64,000 nucleotides of DNA from Phaeodactylum tricornutum CCAP 1055/1 (lineage: Eukaryota > Bacillariophyta > Bacillariophyceae > Surirellales > Neidiaceae), in assembly GCF_000150955.2 (NCBI RefSeq), contig NC_011690.1, forward strand, positions 186,001-250,000. The letters run 5' to 3'. The notes under the pieces are model-generated. The model worked only from the letters and a program-made list of their open reading frames with translations. It made no database searches and was not told the DNA's origin. The translations under genes were made by a program, and so were the position numbers. Of the stretch, positions 1 to 8,972 are shown piece after piece (position 1 is the first letter of the stretch; the number at the start of each line of letters is the position of its first letter).

Positions 1-2
1 TG

Positions 3-836
3 TGCGATCCTCGGCCATATCCCGATGCTGTCGTCGCGTCTCCCAACTTTTTGCTACCTTGCGCCGATCGAAATTTTACTGACGGTCAGTCAAACCCCAA
101 AAAGCAGAAATATCTGACGGTCGCGGAAGCCATGCAACCTGTGGTTGAAGAGCTTAATCCACTATTAGGCTCGTGTGAAATTTCGCCGACCTCTGTCGAT
201 GAGCTGTCCGATAAGTATGTCTCACAGTTTAGCATCGTGATCGCATCGCAACTTCCGAAAACGGACGCCCGACGCATTGCGAAAGCTACGACAAATGCGG
301 GAGGCAAATTTTTCTTGGCCGATACCTTTGGTATGATGGGAGCTTGCGCCTTGGATTTGGGTAGCAAGCATATTTATAGACCGGAAATTGGCAAAACCTT
401 GCTTGACCCAACTCCACTAAGAAGATACATCTCCTTAGATGAAGTGCTTGATTGTCCGTTAGACCATGCTACGAACCGCTTTCATAAAACACCTCCACCT
501 GCATGGGTACAGTACCGCTGTTTGTTGGAATACGGGGACAAAAACAAAAGCTGGCCATCAGAACTGTCCGCCGAAGTTTTTTTCGAGCAGACACGTTCAT
601 GGATCAAAGAAACTGCTCCATCTTTACTCGAGAATGAGCTGTTGTCGGAGACATCTCTAAGAGCACTTGCAAAAGTCGCGACAAGCGAAGTGGCTCCAGT
701 TTGCTCTGTTTTGGGAGGAATTATTGGAAACGAGGTCATCAAGGCGATCAGTGGGAAAGGAGAACCAGCCAACAATGCCGTATTGTTCGACGGGACTACG
801 TGCAAGGCGTGGGGCTTTCTTGTAGATCCACTGTAG
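3..836 (+). CDS. SUMO-activating enzyme subunit 1 (AOS1/SAE1-like), 5' partial
   Basis: This is the C-terminal 277 residues of a ThiF/UBA-type E1 protein; the frame is open to the left window edge, so the start lies outside. AOS1 pairs with UBA2 to adenylate and activate SUMO. Visible family features are a stretch like the SAE1 adenylation-domain core (VIASQLP, then KFFLADTFGMMG) and a C-terminal block PVCSVLGGIIGNEVIKAISG followed by NNAVLFDG, which matches the family's end (VGGILAQEIVKA and FFFDG). No catalytic Cys domain is seen, as expected because that lies in the UBA2 partner. The C-terminus is complete. An Ula1/APPBP1 (NEDD8 E1) identity is less likely because the closing block fits SAE1 better. 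The subunit call is from remembered family patterns, not a search. Confidence 0.82.
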   Translation, partial: CDPRPYPDAVVASPNFLLPCADRNFTDGQSNPKKQKYLTVAEAMQPVVEELNPLLGSCEISPTSVDELSDKYVSQFSIVIASQLPKTDARRIAKATTNAGGKFFLADTFGMMGACALDLGSKHIYRPEIGKTLLDPTPLRRYISLDEVLDCPLDHATNRFHKTPPPAWVQYRCLLEYGDKNKSWPSELSAEVFFEQTRSWIKETAPSLLENELLSETSLRALAKVATSEVAPVCSVLGGIIGNEVIKAISGKGEPANNAVLFDGTTCKAWGFLVDPL

Positions 837-937
837 CAAGCGTATATAACACACACAACATCAGGAGAGTTGCAAGTCGCAGTCTCACATGCATTAGCCA
901 GAATAATTTAAATTGTGCTCTATACGAAAGATTTCGC

Positions 938-2746
938 TCATCCAATTGGAAGCGCTTCACCAGCAAGCTGCATAGCTTGTCCAAACACACCCAATGCTGA
1001 GGTCGGCTGGAGAGACAGCATTCTGTGCCTATCGGGCGAGGAGACTTCGATGTCGAGATTCATTTCACGTAAGGAAAGATCTTCCAGAGTCTCCTTAAGG
1101 ACTTGGAACTTCATTTCCCGATCTTTGTGTATTAAGTTGAGACGATCCCGTACGGCAGCCAACGACTGGTTCGTGGCAACAGCGAGACTCATCTGCATTT
1201 CCGCATGTCGCAATTTTTCTGCTAATTCTTGAAAATCAGTTTCACCAATCACTTCATGTTGCCGATGTACCATGGAAAACCAATCGACGATAAGAGCGTG
1301 CAAGAGTTCCCCGTCCAAATCATTGCATCCCCGCGATATTGATGGCCGCAAATCCAGTTCATGTTTGCCTTCCGTGGCAAAGACGTGGCGCTTCTGCGAT
1401 ATCTTCGACAAGATCTGCAGCTCGTTCACAAGTTCCGTTGCTCGTTGGGCGACCCGCTCAGCCGTTGGAGTCTGATAGGGAGTAAATCCGTCTTCGTCAC
1501 GTGGCAGACATTGCAGATCTAAAAGGAGGGGACGAATACCAGCTGATGTCTCTGTGGATAGTGTCGTTCGACGACACAGCAACCCCTTTAGCCTGCGAAG
1601 AAGATCTTGCAGCTCGATGACGTTGTCTTCGTCAACAAGACCTGATGTTGACCTTAGTCGCGCGTTTTTGTGTTCAACGTAACGCGCCAATTCGCAAAAA
1701 GGGTAAAGAATTTTGGCGATCTCCAATTCAGAGTTTTCAATCTCTTGCTCCAGCGCAAGCGATTTCACTAAGCAAGGCGTTTCCAACAGTTTGGAAAGTC
1801 TTTCTTTGGCTTCCTCACGGCGAGTGGCTACTTTTCGGTTTGATCCCGAAGTGTATTCACCCACTAGTTCCAAGCTGGGAGCGCGCTGGACCGATTGGTG
1901 GGCTTCCAGAAACGCTCGGAACGGGGCACGATATTCACACTTGACAAGATAGAGACGCTTTGAAACAACAGAATCGGCTTCCATGGAGGCACGGAATTGG
2001 TACAGTCGTACCGGAATATCGGTTTTAAGTAGCCGAACCAGGATCTGTGCCTCGTGTTCGGTGTCGGCTGACATCAAAAAAGATTTCCGGGGTGCGTTGG
2101 CTAACACGGTCGACGTCTCGACCGGATCGTCACCGAGAAAGGGATGTTTGTATAAATGTTTGATTAGTCGATGACAAGCCTGCGAGAAGTCTTCGGCCCA
2201 CACATAGTCCGGGCAATGCAAACGCGGTGATTCCCAGCAGTCTTTCCCTCTTTGACGCATTGGTATTCGGCGGCCGGTGTCATTCCGCGAAGACTCGTCG
2301 AGATGACTAAGGTTTGCACTGATACTATGCGAGTAATGATGATTTATTCCACTGCCCGCATTTCCAGAGGTGCCCTGTTGCGGAAAAGGATCGCTTAAGT
2401 TTGCTGTTTGGGCGAGTTTGTCCGTCGTCAAACGCTCCACGGCGTCACAGGCCGCATCCAGCGCGGTGCGGGCGAATCCATCCAGCTGGATTCTACGCGT
2501 CGCGTTGAGGTCGAGTTCTTTGCGAAGTGCCTGGAGAACCGTAACCGCCTGCCGCTTCACATCCAGCCAGGCTTCCAGAATTTGGTGGCTAGCGTGGATC
2601 GTTGCCGTCAGCTGTCCTTCTACTGTTCGATACAGAGCGACGTCCAAGAGCGTCATCAAGCCCGGTACCGCTTGAATCTGCATCCTTTCTGACTCTTCTT
2701 CTTCTTTCCATAATCCCGCGAGGAAGGAAACAATCGCACTCTTCAT
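938..2746 (-). CDS. Hypothetical protein with coiled-coil character
   Basis: A 602-residue protein when started at the first ATG of the frame (MKSAIVSFLAG); the frame continues about 16 codons further upstream but only from a TTG. I do not recognise a domain. The N-terminal 130 residues and the C-terminal half are helical and rich in Glu, Arg, Leu and Gln, which suggests coiled coils; the middle (about residues 140-290) holds a low-complexity linker and a segment with CHRLIKHLYKHPF. No signal peptide or membrane segment is visible. It is convergent with the SUMO E1 gene and divergent from the PP2A scaffold gene. A spliced 5' exon is possible because a CTTACCCTTCGCAG stretch precedes the ATG. 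It is a real gene by length and absence of stops; function unknown. Confidence 0.7.
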   Translation of the reverse strand: MKSAIVSFLAGLWKEEEESERMQIQAVPGLMTLLDVALYRTVEGQLTATIHASHQILEAWLDVKRQAVTVLQALRKELDLNATRRIQLDGFARTALDAACDAVERLTTDKLAQTANLSDPFPQQGTSGNAGSGINHHYSHSISANLSHLDESSRNDTGRRIPMRQRGKDCWESPRLHCPDYVWAEDFSQACHRLIKHLYKHPFLGDDPVETSTVLANAPRKSFLMSADTEHEAQILVRLLKTDIPVRLYQFRASMEADSVVSKRLYLVKCEYRAPFRAFLEAHQSVQRAPSLELVGEYTSGSNRKVATRREEAKERLSKLLETPCLVKSLALEQEIENSELEIAKILYPFCELARYVEHKNARLRSTSGLVDEDNVIELQDLLRRLKGLLCRRTTLSTETSAGIRPLLLDLQCLPRDEDGFTPYQTPTAERVAQRATELVNELQILSKISQKRHVFATEGKHELDLRPSISRGCNDLDGELLHALIVDWFSMVHRQHEVIGETDFQELAEKLRHAEMQMSLAVATNQSLAAVRDRLNLIHKDREMKFQVLKETLEDLSLREMNLDIEVSSPDRHRMLSLQPTSALGVFGQAMQLAGEALPIG

Positions 2747-3300
2747 GGAAGACAGAGCGACAGTCCTGCGAAGGGTAAGACAAGCAGCCGGCAAATCTGG
2801 GTACTTTTGGTTTTGAATATCTTGGTCACTGCCAGTTTACGAAGCTTGCTACTCTGGAGAGGGAGACAGCCATTCTCGAGAAATTACGTATTGTGAGACC
2901 ACGAGAATTCCCAGCGTACAAATGGCTTTTTGATTGGCTAAAGTTATAGGAATCGGAATTTCTCATTTAGAGAGCGACATGTCGCATATTTAGCCGTCGT
3001 CCAGGCCTTTGTCGTGTGCTTCCAGTTACAACTTCACACTTTGCGGTCCGCGCTAGACAATGGATGGACGACTCACGAGTGTTGGCAGGTATTCTAGCAG
3101 ACCAGCACAATCCCCATGACATTGGGCTGTAGTCCGTCGTTTCTTCGTCTCTTTGTACACTTTCAGCTATCAGAGTGATTCCAGTAGTTTCCGACGTAGC
3201 GGTCATTTGGTTTTGGGGAAAAGAGCACCAACAGTCGCAGGCACGTTTGAATCTGTTGCTTGCCTTGCAGTACTGTACCGACTCAACCTTCCGCACCGCC
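2747..3300. other. Divergent intergenic region
   Basis: This gap separates the start codons of the unknown minus-strand gene and the PP2A scaffold gene, so both promoters and 5' leaders should lie here. I see no RNA gene or repeat. A reading frame joins the PP2A frame upstream of its ATG, but with no family similarity, so it is taken as leader. Confidence 0.5.
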
Positions 3301-5490
3301 ATGCCCATTCCGATGGATGTGGACCCCGTCGACGATGACCCTCGTCCCTCTTCATCTCCTTTGTCGTCCCCTCTTCTGTTGCGGACAGTGGTTCCTATCA
3401 CCCGGGAAGAAGAGGCTCGACAAGCGATTGAACTACTGCGAGGAAACGACATGGCCGAACGGGTGGCGGCAGCGCACCGCTTGGATGCCGTTGCAGCTAT
3501 TTTAGGCGAGGAGCGCACACGAAACGTAAGACAACAACTACCAACATTTATACTGAGCGCGTGGATGAGACAATGGAATCGACGTTAGCTAGCGTGTGAA
3601 TCGTAATCAAGGTATCTCACACTGGCCTTTGTGTTTCTCTAGGAATTGTTACCGTTTCTGAGTGATGCTGTGGATGATGAAGATGAAGTGCTGTTAGCAA
3701 TGGCACAAGCACTGGGTCGCATGATAGATCTTGTTGGCGGGCCAACGCACGCCGAAAGCTTGTTTCTACCTCTGGAACTCCTTCTGAGCGTCGAAGAAAC
3801 GACGGTGCGCCAGGCCGCCGCCGAAAGTACACTCTTTATTGCGTCGCAACTTTCCGAGTCCGACTACCAATCCTGTTACGCAAAAATGATCGCACGTTTG
3901 GCTACGCAAGAATGGTTCACCGCCCGTATTTCTGCCGTGGGCCTCTTGTCACAGGCCTACACCAGTCTGCGTGTCGAACAACAGAAAGAACATTTGGAAT
4001 TTTATGCGAATCTCGCAAAGGACGATACTCCCATGGTCCGTCGAGTAGCGGCACAATACTTGGGACAAATGGTACAAAATGTGGTCCGAGCTACAGGAAG
4101 GAGCTCTTTGTCGGAGACCGGAAGTGTCGTAACAACTCTCTTGCCCATATTTGAAGAGTTCTCTTCGAACGAACAGCCCGATTCCGTTCGACTGCAAACC
4201 ACCGAGAACTGTGTGGCGTTCGGACAGGTACTGAGTGAGGTGGACGGTGATTTAAACGAATCCGAGCAAGGATTACTGAAAAAAGTATTGCCTTTGATAC
4301 TTGCAACGATTGACGATCGGTCCTGGCGAGTCCGATGGACGACGGCTGCCAAATTCTCAGAAGTAATTTCCGCCTATGGTCGACTCCCCGATGTCATGGA
4401 TTCCCTGGTACAAGGCTATGAAAAGCTCTTGCAAGATCCAGAGGCTGAAGTGCGAACAGCTGCTACTTTCAACTTAGCTCACGTCGCAAAGGGCGATGCT
4501 CAAGTCCTCGTTCCGCCTCAACACCGTCCTCCACAAGACGGGGATTCCGAAGGAGATGCTACGGATCTTCGTGTTCCTGTAGCAGAGCGCCTGGTAAAGC
4601 GAGTAACAAGTCTAACGGAAGACGAAAGCGAACATGTCCGCGCAGCGCTTGCCATGGTGGCGACTGAGCTAGCTCCGATTTTGGGTCGCGAAGGTACCAT
4701 TACATTTCTTGTTCCCCCTGTTCTCTTATTGCTTCGTGACGCAGCTTCGGAGGTTCGATTGAATCTTATTTCCTCGCTGTCAGCTTTAAATGAAGTGATC
4801 GGTGTCGATCTACTATCGCAGTCACTACTACCAGCCATTCTCGATTTAGCCCAAGATGGCAAGTGGAGAATCCGTATGGCAATTATCCAACTTATACCTC
4901 TGCTCGCCAAGCAGCTAGGACAAGAATTTGTGAGCGAGAAGCTTGCTTCTCTCTGCGTTGAATGGCTCGGTGATGATATTGCAACTATTCGGCAAGCGGC
5001 AGCTAGCAATATCAAGGACTTGACTGCCTTGTTTGGCACAACTTGGGCAACTGAGTTTCTTCTTCCATCGATCGTGGACATTCGAGAAAACGAATCTTAC
5101 CTTAGACGATTAACGGCGCTTCAGGCATGTTCGATGATGGCAACCGAAATGGATTCTGATTCGGCACGGATAGAAATATTGCCTCTCATTCTTGAGATGG
5201 CAACAGACCTTGTAAGTTTGAATGATGTCATGCATGCTTTTGTCGTGTTCGAGCTATCCGCTCATCACCTTCAAACTCGTTCCTTTCAGGTACCAAACAT
5301 CAGATTTAATGTGGCAAAGGAACTGCAATCCATGGCTCACGCGTGTGGCATCTCGGCTTACGAATCACAGGTTTTGCCTGTATTGAATATGCTGCTCGAA
5401 GATGAAGATAGGGATGTTCGATTTTATGCCGAAAAGGCTGCCACTGCTTTGGATGAGACATTTGCCGCTATGGATGCATTAATCAAATAG
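3301..5490 (+). CDS. Protein phosphatase 2A 65-kDa regulatory (scaffold) subunit A
   Basis: HEAT-repeat scaffold that holds the PP2A catalytic C and regulatory B subunits. Three exons are inferred: 3301-3525, 3643-5211 and 5290-5490, giving 664 residues. Intron 1 is 3526-3642 (GTAAGA...CTCTAG) and joins ...ERTRN to ELLPFLSDAVDD. Intron 2 (5212-5289, GTAAGT...TTTCAG) is 78 nt and stop-free; removing it restores the family sequence EMATD-LV-PNIRFNVAKELQ, matching RMAGDPVANVRFNVAKSLQ of PR65. Repeats with the typical VRxAAA and EVRxxxxxxL patterns run the whole length. The protein is longer than the usual 580-600 residues because of a Pro/Ser/Asp-rich N-terminal extension of about 45 residues. 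The ATG at 3301 is the first after which the family sequence starts. The PP2A methyltransferase gene lies about 11 kb downstream. Confidence 0.93.
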
Positions 5491-5934
5491 CAAAGCTGCT
5501 CGCAATTTCACTGACTGTCATGCATGACTTTACGTTACATAACTTTTTTGAAGTGTGAAACGTAACCGTTTCAACACTAGTTTACTGTTGTTCTCTAGCT
5601 GTTTACAGTTCATGGAAAGAACCTTCTCGACTCGCTAGCAGAGCACTTTCTAGCCCGCTTTGTGACAACGACAATGAACAAGAAGTAACCCTAGCTCTAG
5701 AGCTACCCTCCAATCTGCTCACAGTCACTCACAGTCAGTTCGACAACTCGGCTCCAACATGAGCCAAGGGAAAAGCTTGTGGTAACAACTTAATTACGTA
5801 ACATAAAACGAATCACAGTCGACAAAACCCATAGCGATCATGTCAATGTAAAACCAGAAACTCCTTTTTTCACAGACAAGGGCATTTGTTTGATTTTGTG
5901 GGCGAGACTAACGCACTGAGGTTACCAAATTACC
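5491..5934. other. Intergenic region with tandem TCACAGTCA motif
   Basis: This is the gap between the PP2A scaffold stop and the YEATS gene start. It is AT-rich. It holds two copies of TCACAGTCA ten bases apart at 5719-5737, about 200 bases before the YEATS ATG, plus near matches at about 5508 and 5814. No gene is seen. Confidence 0.5.
5719..5737. promoter_or_regulatory. Paired TCACAGTCA motif, putative regulatory element
   Basis: Two exact copies of the 9-mer TCACAGTCA start at 5719 and 5729, separated by one base. The same 9-mer or its complement recurs at least sixteen times in the window, always outside called coding sequence. The role is unknown; regulatory function is inferred only from placement and recurrence. 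Confidence 0.35.
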
Positions 5935-6876
5935 ATGACAGCATCGAAAAAACCATCAACCAACGCATCGAAGTCCACGTCCGGCGCATCCGACGAGTCG
6001 GGTCTTCTAGCGCCACGGCGGATGGAACACACGACAGCATGTTTACCCATTGTTTACGGATCCGTTGCTTTTTACCTGGGAAAGAAAGCGGACGAATACA
6101 ACACTCATCAGTGGACTCTGCATCTCCGTGGACCAAATAACGAAGATCTTTCACCAGTGATCTCGAAGGTTGTATTTCATCTGCACCCGTCATTCGCCCA
6201 GCCAACTAGAGAATTGACTGAACCTCCTTACGAAGTAACTGAGCGAGGATGGGGTGAATTTGAAGCACAAGTACGCATAGTATGGAAAGACTCGTCTGAA
6301 AGGCCTATTCTGGTACGTCTCACTAAGTGGTTCCAATTTCTTATTCCCACATGTGGGCACTAAATAAGACGTTCTGCCGCTTTACAGATTTCTCATGGAA
6401 TCAAGCTTTATCCCCCGGGTACGGCACCGAATGCAGCTCCCACAGATACGGAAACTGCGGTTGTGGCTGAATCTTACGATGAAGTGGTGTTTACCGATCC
6501 TTCCGAAACATTTTATACTCAGTTGCTTCGCGTAGCAAACCTCCCACCCATCACCACGTATACCCAACTGAAGCACTTTAAAGGATTATCGGATTCGGAA
6601 GATATGGCCAGTCTTATAGAGGCACAAAAGTTTCTGCACCAGGAACTTTCAGCTGTCAAAGAACGCATGATGGGGGTCGATCAAAGTATGCAAGAGGTCG
6701 ATGCCGCATTGCGTGACATTCATGAGAAGCAACAGTCCCAAAAGGCTACCGGGTCACGCAAAGCTTCAGTGTCGAGGAGTGCTCCTCGTTCGGCACCGCG
6801 GCCAAGCGCTGGCCCGGCATCGAAGAAAGCCAAGACTGCACCATCTTCAGTGGCCCCCACTTTGACTAAGTCATAG
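5935..6876 (+). CDS. YEATS domain protein, GAS41/YAF9-like
   Basis: Histone acyl-lysine reader of the YEATS4/Yaf9 class, a shared subunit of SWR1/NuA4-type chromatin complexes in the nucleus. Two exons: 5935-6312 and 6388-6876 with a 75-nt GTACGT...TTACAG intron, giving 288 residues. The YEATS domain spans about residues 35-150: VYGSVAFYLGKK, HQWTLHLRGPNNEDLS, VVFHLHPSFAQPTR, PPYEVTERGWGEFEAQV, and after the splice ISHGIKLYPPG. Next comes the SYDEVVFTDPSE motif, which matches the FYDEMIFQDP motif of GAS41. Residues about 200-245 form a coiled coil, typical of the family. The last 40 residues are a basic Ser/Ala/Pro-rich tail ending in SKKAKTAPS. The start is the first ATG in frame and sits just before the conserved domain. 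Confidence 0.93.
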
Positions 6877-7304
6877 CTTTGTCATTGTTCGTACTGTATT
6901 CCAATGTCTCATGTCGGTCAATATGGTGGTTGAGTGTAGCACTAATACTGTTGGCGGGAACACATTTTTGGATGCTACCCACTCACCCTAGCGATTCTAT
7001 AGACTCTGCAAAATCCAGAAGCTAACCTCGTTGGGCATAGATTTGAGTGTGGTATGAATTTGGATTTCCAATGCGACATCCCTGTTTGTGACGTCCGTTC
7101 ACCCGTCCGTCGTCGACTTTCGGACATCTCGGCGTTGCCAGTGCTACTGTTGCTCGATCACACGTATTACGGTGCCCCGGCCTTCCGACATTGGCTTCAG
7201 GATCACAGTAGAAAATTTGTCAATAAACGCAGAACTACATCCTGGTTCACGACAATAGAGTACTTCTTGTGTATCTAGCCGTGGAAGATCCTTGCAGAAA
7301 TAGA
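6877..7304. other. Intergenic region
   Basis: This gap lies between the YEATS gene and the FG nucleoporin gene, both on the plus strand. A short frame at 7054-7278 is open but has no recognisable content and probably lies in the promoter or 5' leader. Nothing else is seen. Confidence 0.4.
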
Positions 7305-8792
7305 ATGGCGTTCTCGTTCGGAAGCGCTACGCCTGCACCGGCACCAAGCGGAGGTGGGTTCAGCTTTGGAAGCACCGGAAGCAGTGCGCCAACTCCCGCG
7401 AGTGGTGGTTTCTCCTTCGGCTCGTCGAGCAGCGGTCCGGCGGCTACCTTCGGACCCGCTCCAGCTACGGGCGGGTTTGGATCTCCTAGTCCGGCTCCTG
7501 CGTTTGGTTCTACTCCGGCCCCTGCTTTTGGTTCTACTCCGGCCCCTGCTTTTGGTTCTACTACACCGGCACCGTCATCTGGATTCGGCTTTGCGAGTAA
7601 CCCAGCACCCGCTCCTTTCGGAAGTCCGGCTCCAGCACCTTTTGGAACTCCAGCAGGACAATCTCAAGCTCAGCAAGAAGCATCAATTGCGGGAAGCACT
7701 CAGTATAGTGATCTTTCTCCGCAGTACCGTCAAATAATTGACAACCTTCACGAGACAATCATACGACACAAACGGATAATGATCAATGTTCAGTCTACGG
7801 CACCGGCACTACTAGTTGCAAGCACTGGGACACCTTTGGCGTCCACGTCACAGCCACCCTCTTTGACACACGAAATGGCGAAACTACAAACGGCTGGCAA
7901 GCGTTTGCAGCAAGACTTGGAGCAACTCCATTCCCGTGCGCTGCAGCAAAAAGAGATTTGTGGTGAGGCTGTTACACAGGCGTTCGTGTATGGAAAAATT
8001 CCCATTGAAACAGTAGCAACCCGGCGTGGTGTTCGACTTTCCGTGGAAGAAGAAAAGAAAGACACTTCTCAGGACACACAACAAAAAGTACGGGACTTGC
8101 TGGATGGACAGGCTGCCTACGTTGACCGTGTCGAGCGGATTCCTAGCCCATTTCTGTGGCAAACTATTGAAGACATACAGCACCGTCTTGCAAACATTCA
8201 AGAGCAAGCGCACATCCTGCAGTCACGATTGGCGTTGTCATTGTCATCGGAACCCATTCACGTTTCTTCTACTGTTGAATATCAACATATCACACTCTCG
8301 CATCTAACTCAGTCGTTTAACACAATTCACCATAAAGTGGACGAAATCAGAACCCAGTACCGTTGGTTTGAAAAGAATGACAGCGACAATGTTTTGGAAA
8401 AGTCTGCCCGTGAGGAGCGAAGCCGACAGCGTAGTCTAGACGAAAAGGTTCAATTGCAGTTTCTTCGCGCATCCGGTCCGACGCCTGGAGCGGCCCCGGC
8501 CACCACGGTGCCTGCTCCGACTTCAGCCTATTCGTTTGGCGGAACCTCCTCCGCATCTACTCCTGCCTCGAGTAGCTTTTCATTTAGCAATAGCAGCTTA
8601 CCGGCACCTGCATTTGGAGCACCATCACCAGCTCCTGCGTTCGGGGCACCAGCTCCGACTCCAGGAGGCTCCCTGTTTGGCAGCACTGCCCCTGCACCAT
8701 CCAATGGAGGATTCTCATTCGGTGGTACCACTTCCGCGATCGCGACACCCAAGAAGAAGAGTAGCTCGCGGAGTGGCCGGTTGGGTCGCTGA
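7305..8792 (+). CDS. FG-repeat nucleoporin, Nup58/Nup45-like
   Basis: A 495-residue protein with two FG-rich ends around a helical core, the plan of Nup58/p45 in the Nup62 channel complex of the nuclear pore. Residues 1-120 carry FSFGS, GFSFG and repeated AFGSTPAP units; the C-terminus repeats AFGAPAPAP and FGSTAPAP. The core (about 130-390) is helical and contains ERIPSPFLWQTIEDIQHRL, like the ERPSxYFWxxLEExExRL of Nup58. Part of the repeat is a perfect DNA duplication (7503-7550). The ATG at 7305 is chosen because the FG region begins right after it; an upstream GTG-initiated extension has no family similarity. Nup54 or Nup62 remain alternatives because FG domains are not diagnostic. Confidence 0.82.
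   Translation: MAFSFGSATPAPAPSGGGFSFGSTGSSAPTPASGGFSFGSSSSGPAATFGPAPATGGFGSPSPAPAFGSTPAPAFGSTPAPAFGSTTPAPSSGFGFASNPAPAPFGSPAPAPFGTPAGQSQAQQEASIAGSTQYSDLSPQYRQIIDNLHETIIRHKRIMINVQSTAPALLVASTGTPLASTSQPPSLTHEMAKLQTAGKRLQQDLEQLHSRALQQKEICGEAVTQAFVYGKIPIETVATRRGVRLSVEEEKKDTSQDTQQKVRDLLDGQAAYVDRVERIPSPFLWQTIEDIQHRLANIQEQAHILQSRLALSLSSEPIHVSSTVEYQHITLSHLTQSFNTIHHKVDEIRTQYRWFEKNDSDNVLEKSAREERSRQRSLDEKVQLQFLRASGPTPGAAPATTVPAPTSAYSFGGTSSASTPASSSFSFSNSSLPAPAFGAPSPAPAFGAPAPTPGGSLFGSTAPAPSNGGFSFGGTTSAIATPKKKSSSRSGRLGR
7503..7562 (+). repeat. 24-bp tandem repeat inside the nucleoporin gene
   Basis: Two perfect 24-bp units (7503-7526 and 7527-7550) and a 12-base partial third copy encode FGSTPAPA repeats. 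Identity at the DNA level points to a recent slip-strand duplication within the FG domain. Confidence 0.85.
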
Positions 8793-8972
8793 AGAAAATA
8801 CACCTGGAAAGCATGGGAAATGTATATCAGCACTACTACTAGCAGGAAAGATTATGCAAAATATATATCCTATATCACTAGTTACACCTTTGACGACATA
8901 AAGAGGCACATTCATTTTCCGTTGCTAGCCGCATGGTAGCTAAATAACTCGACGTATGCCAGAGGGTAATTC

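Noticed and set aside
4518-5081. Long antisense frame opposite the PP2A scaffold gene
   Set aside because: It is the mirror of a conserved coding region, Ser/Arg-rich and without similarity.
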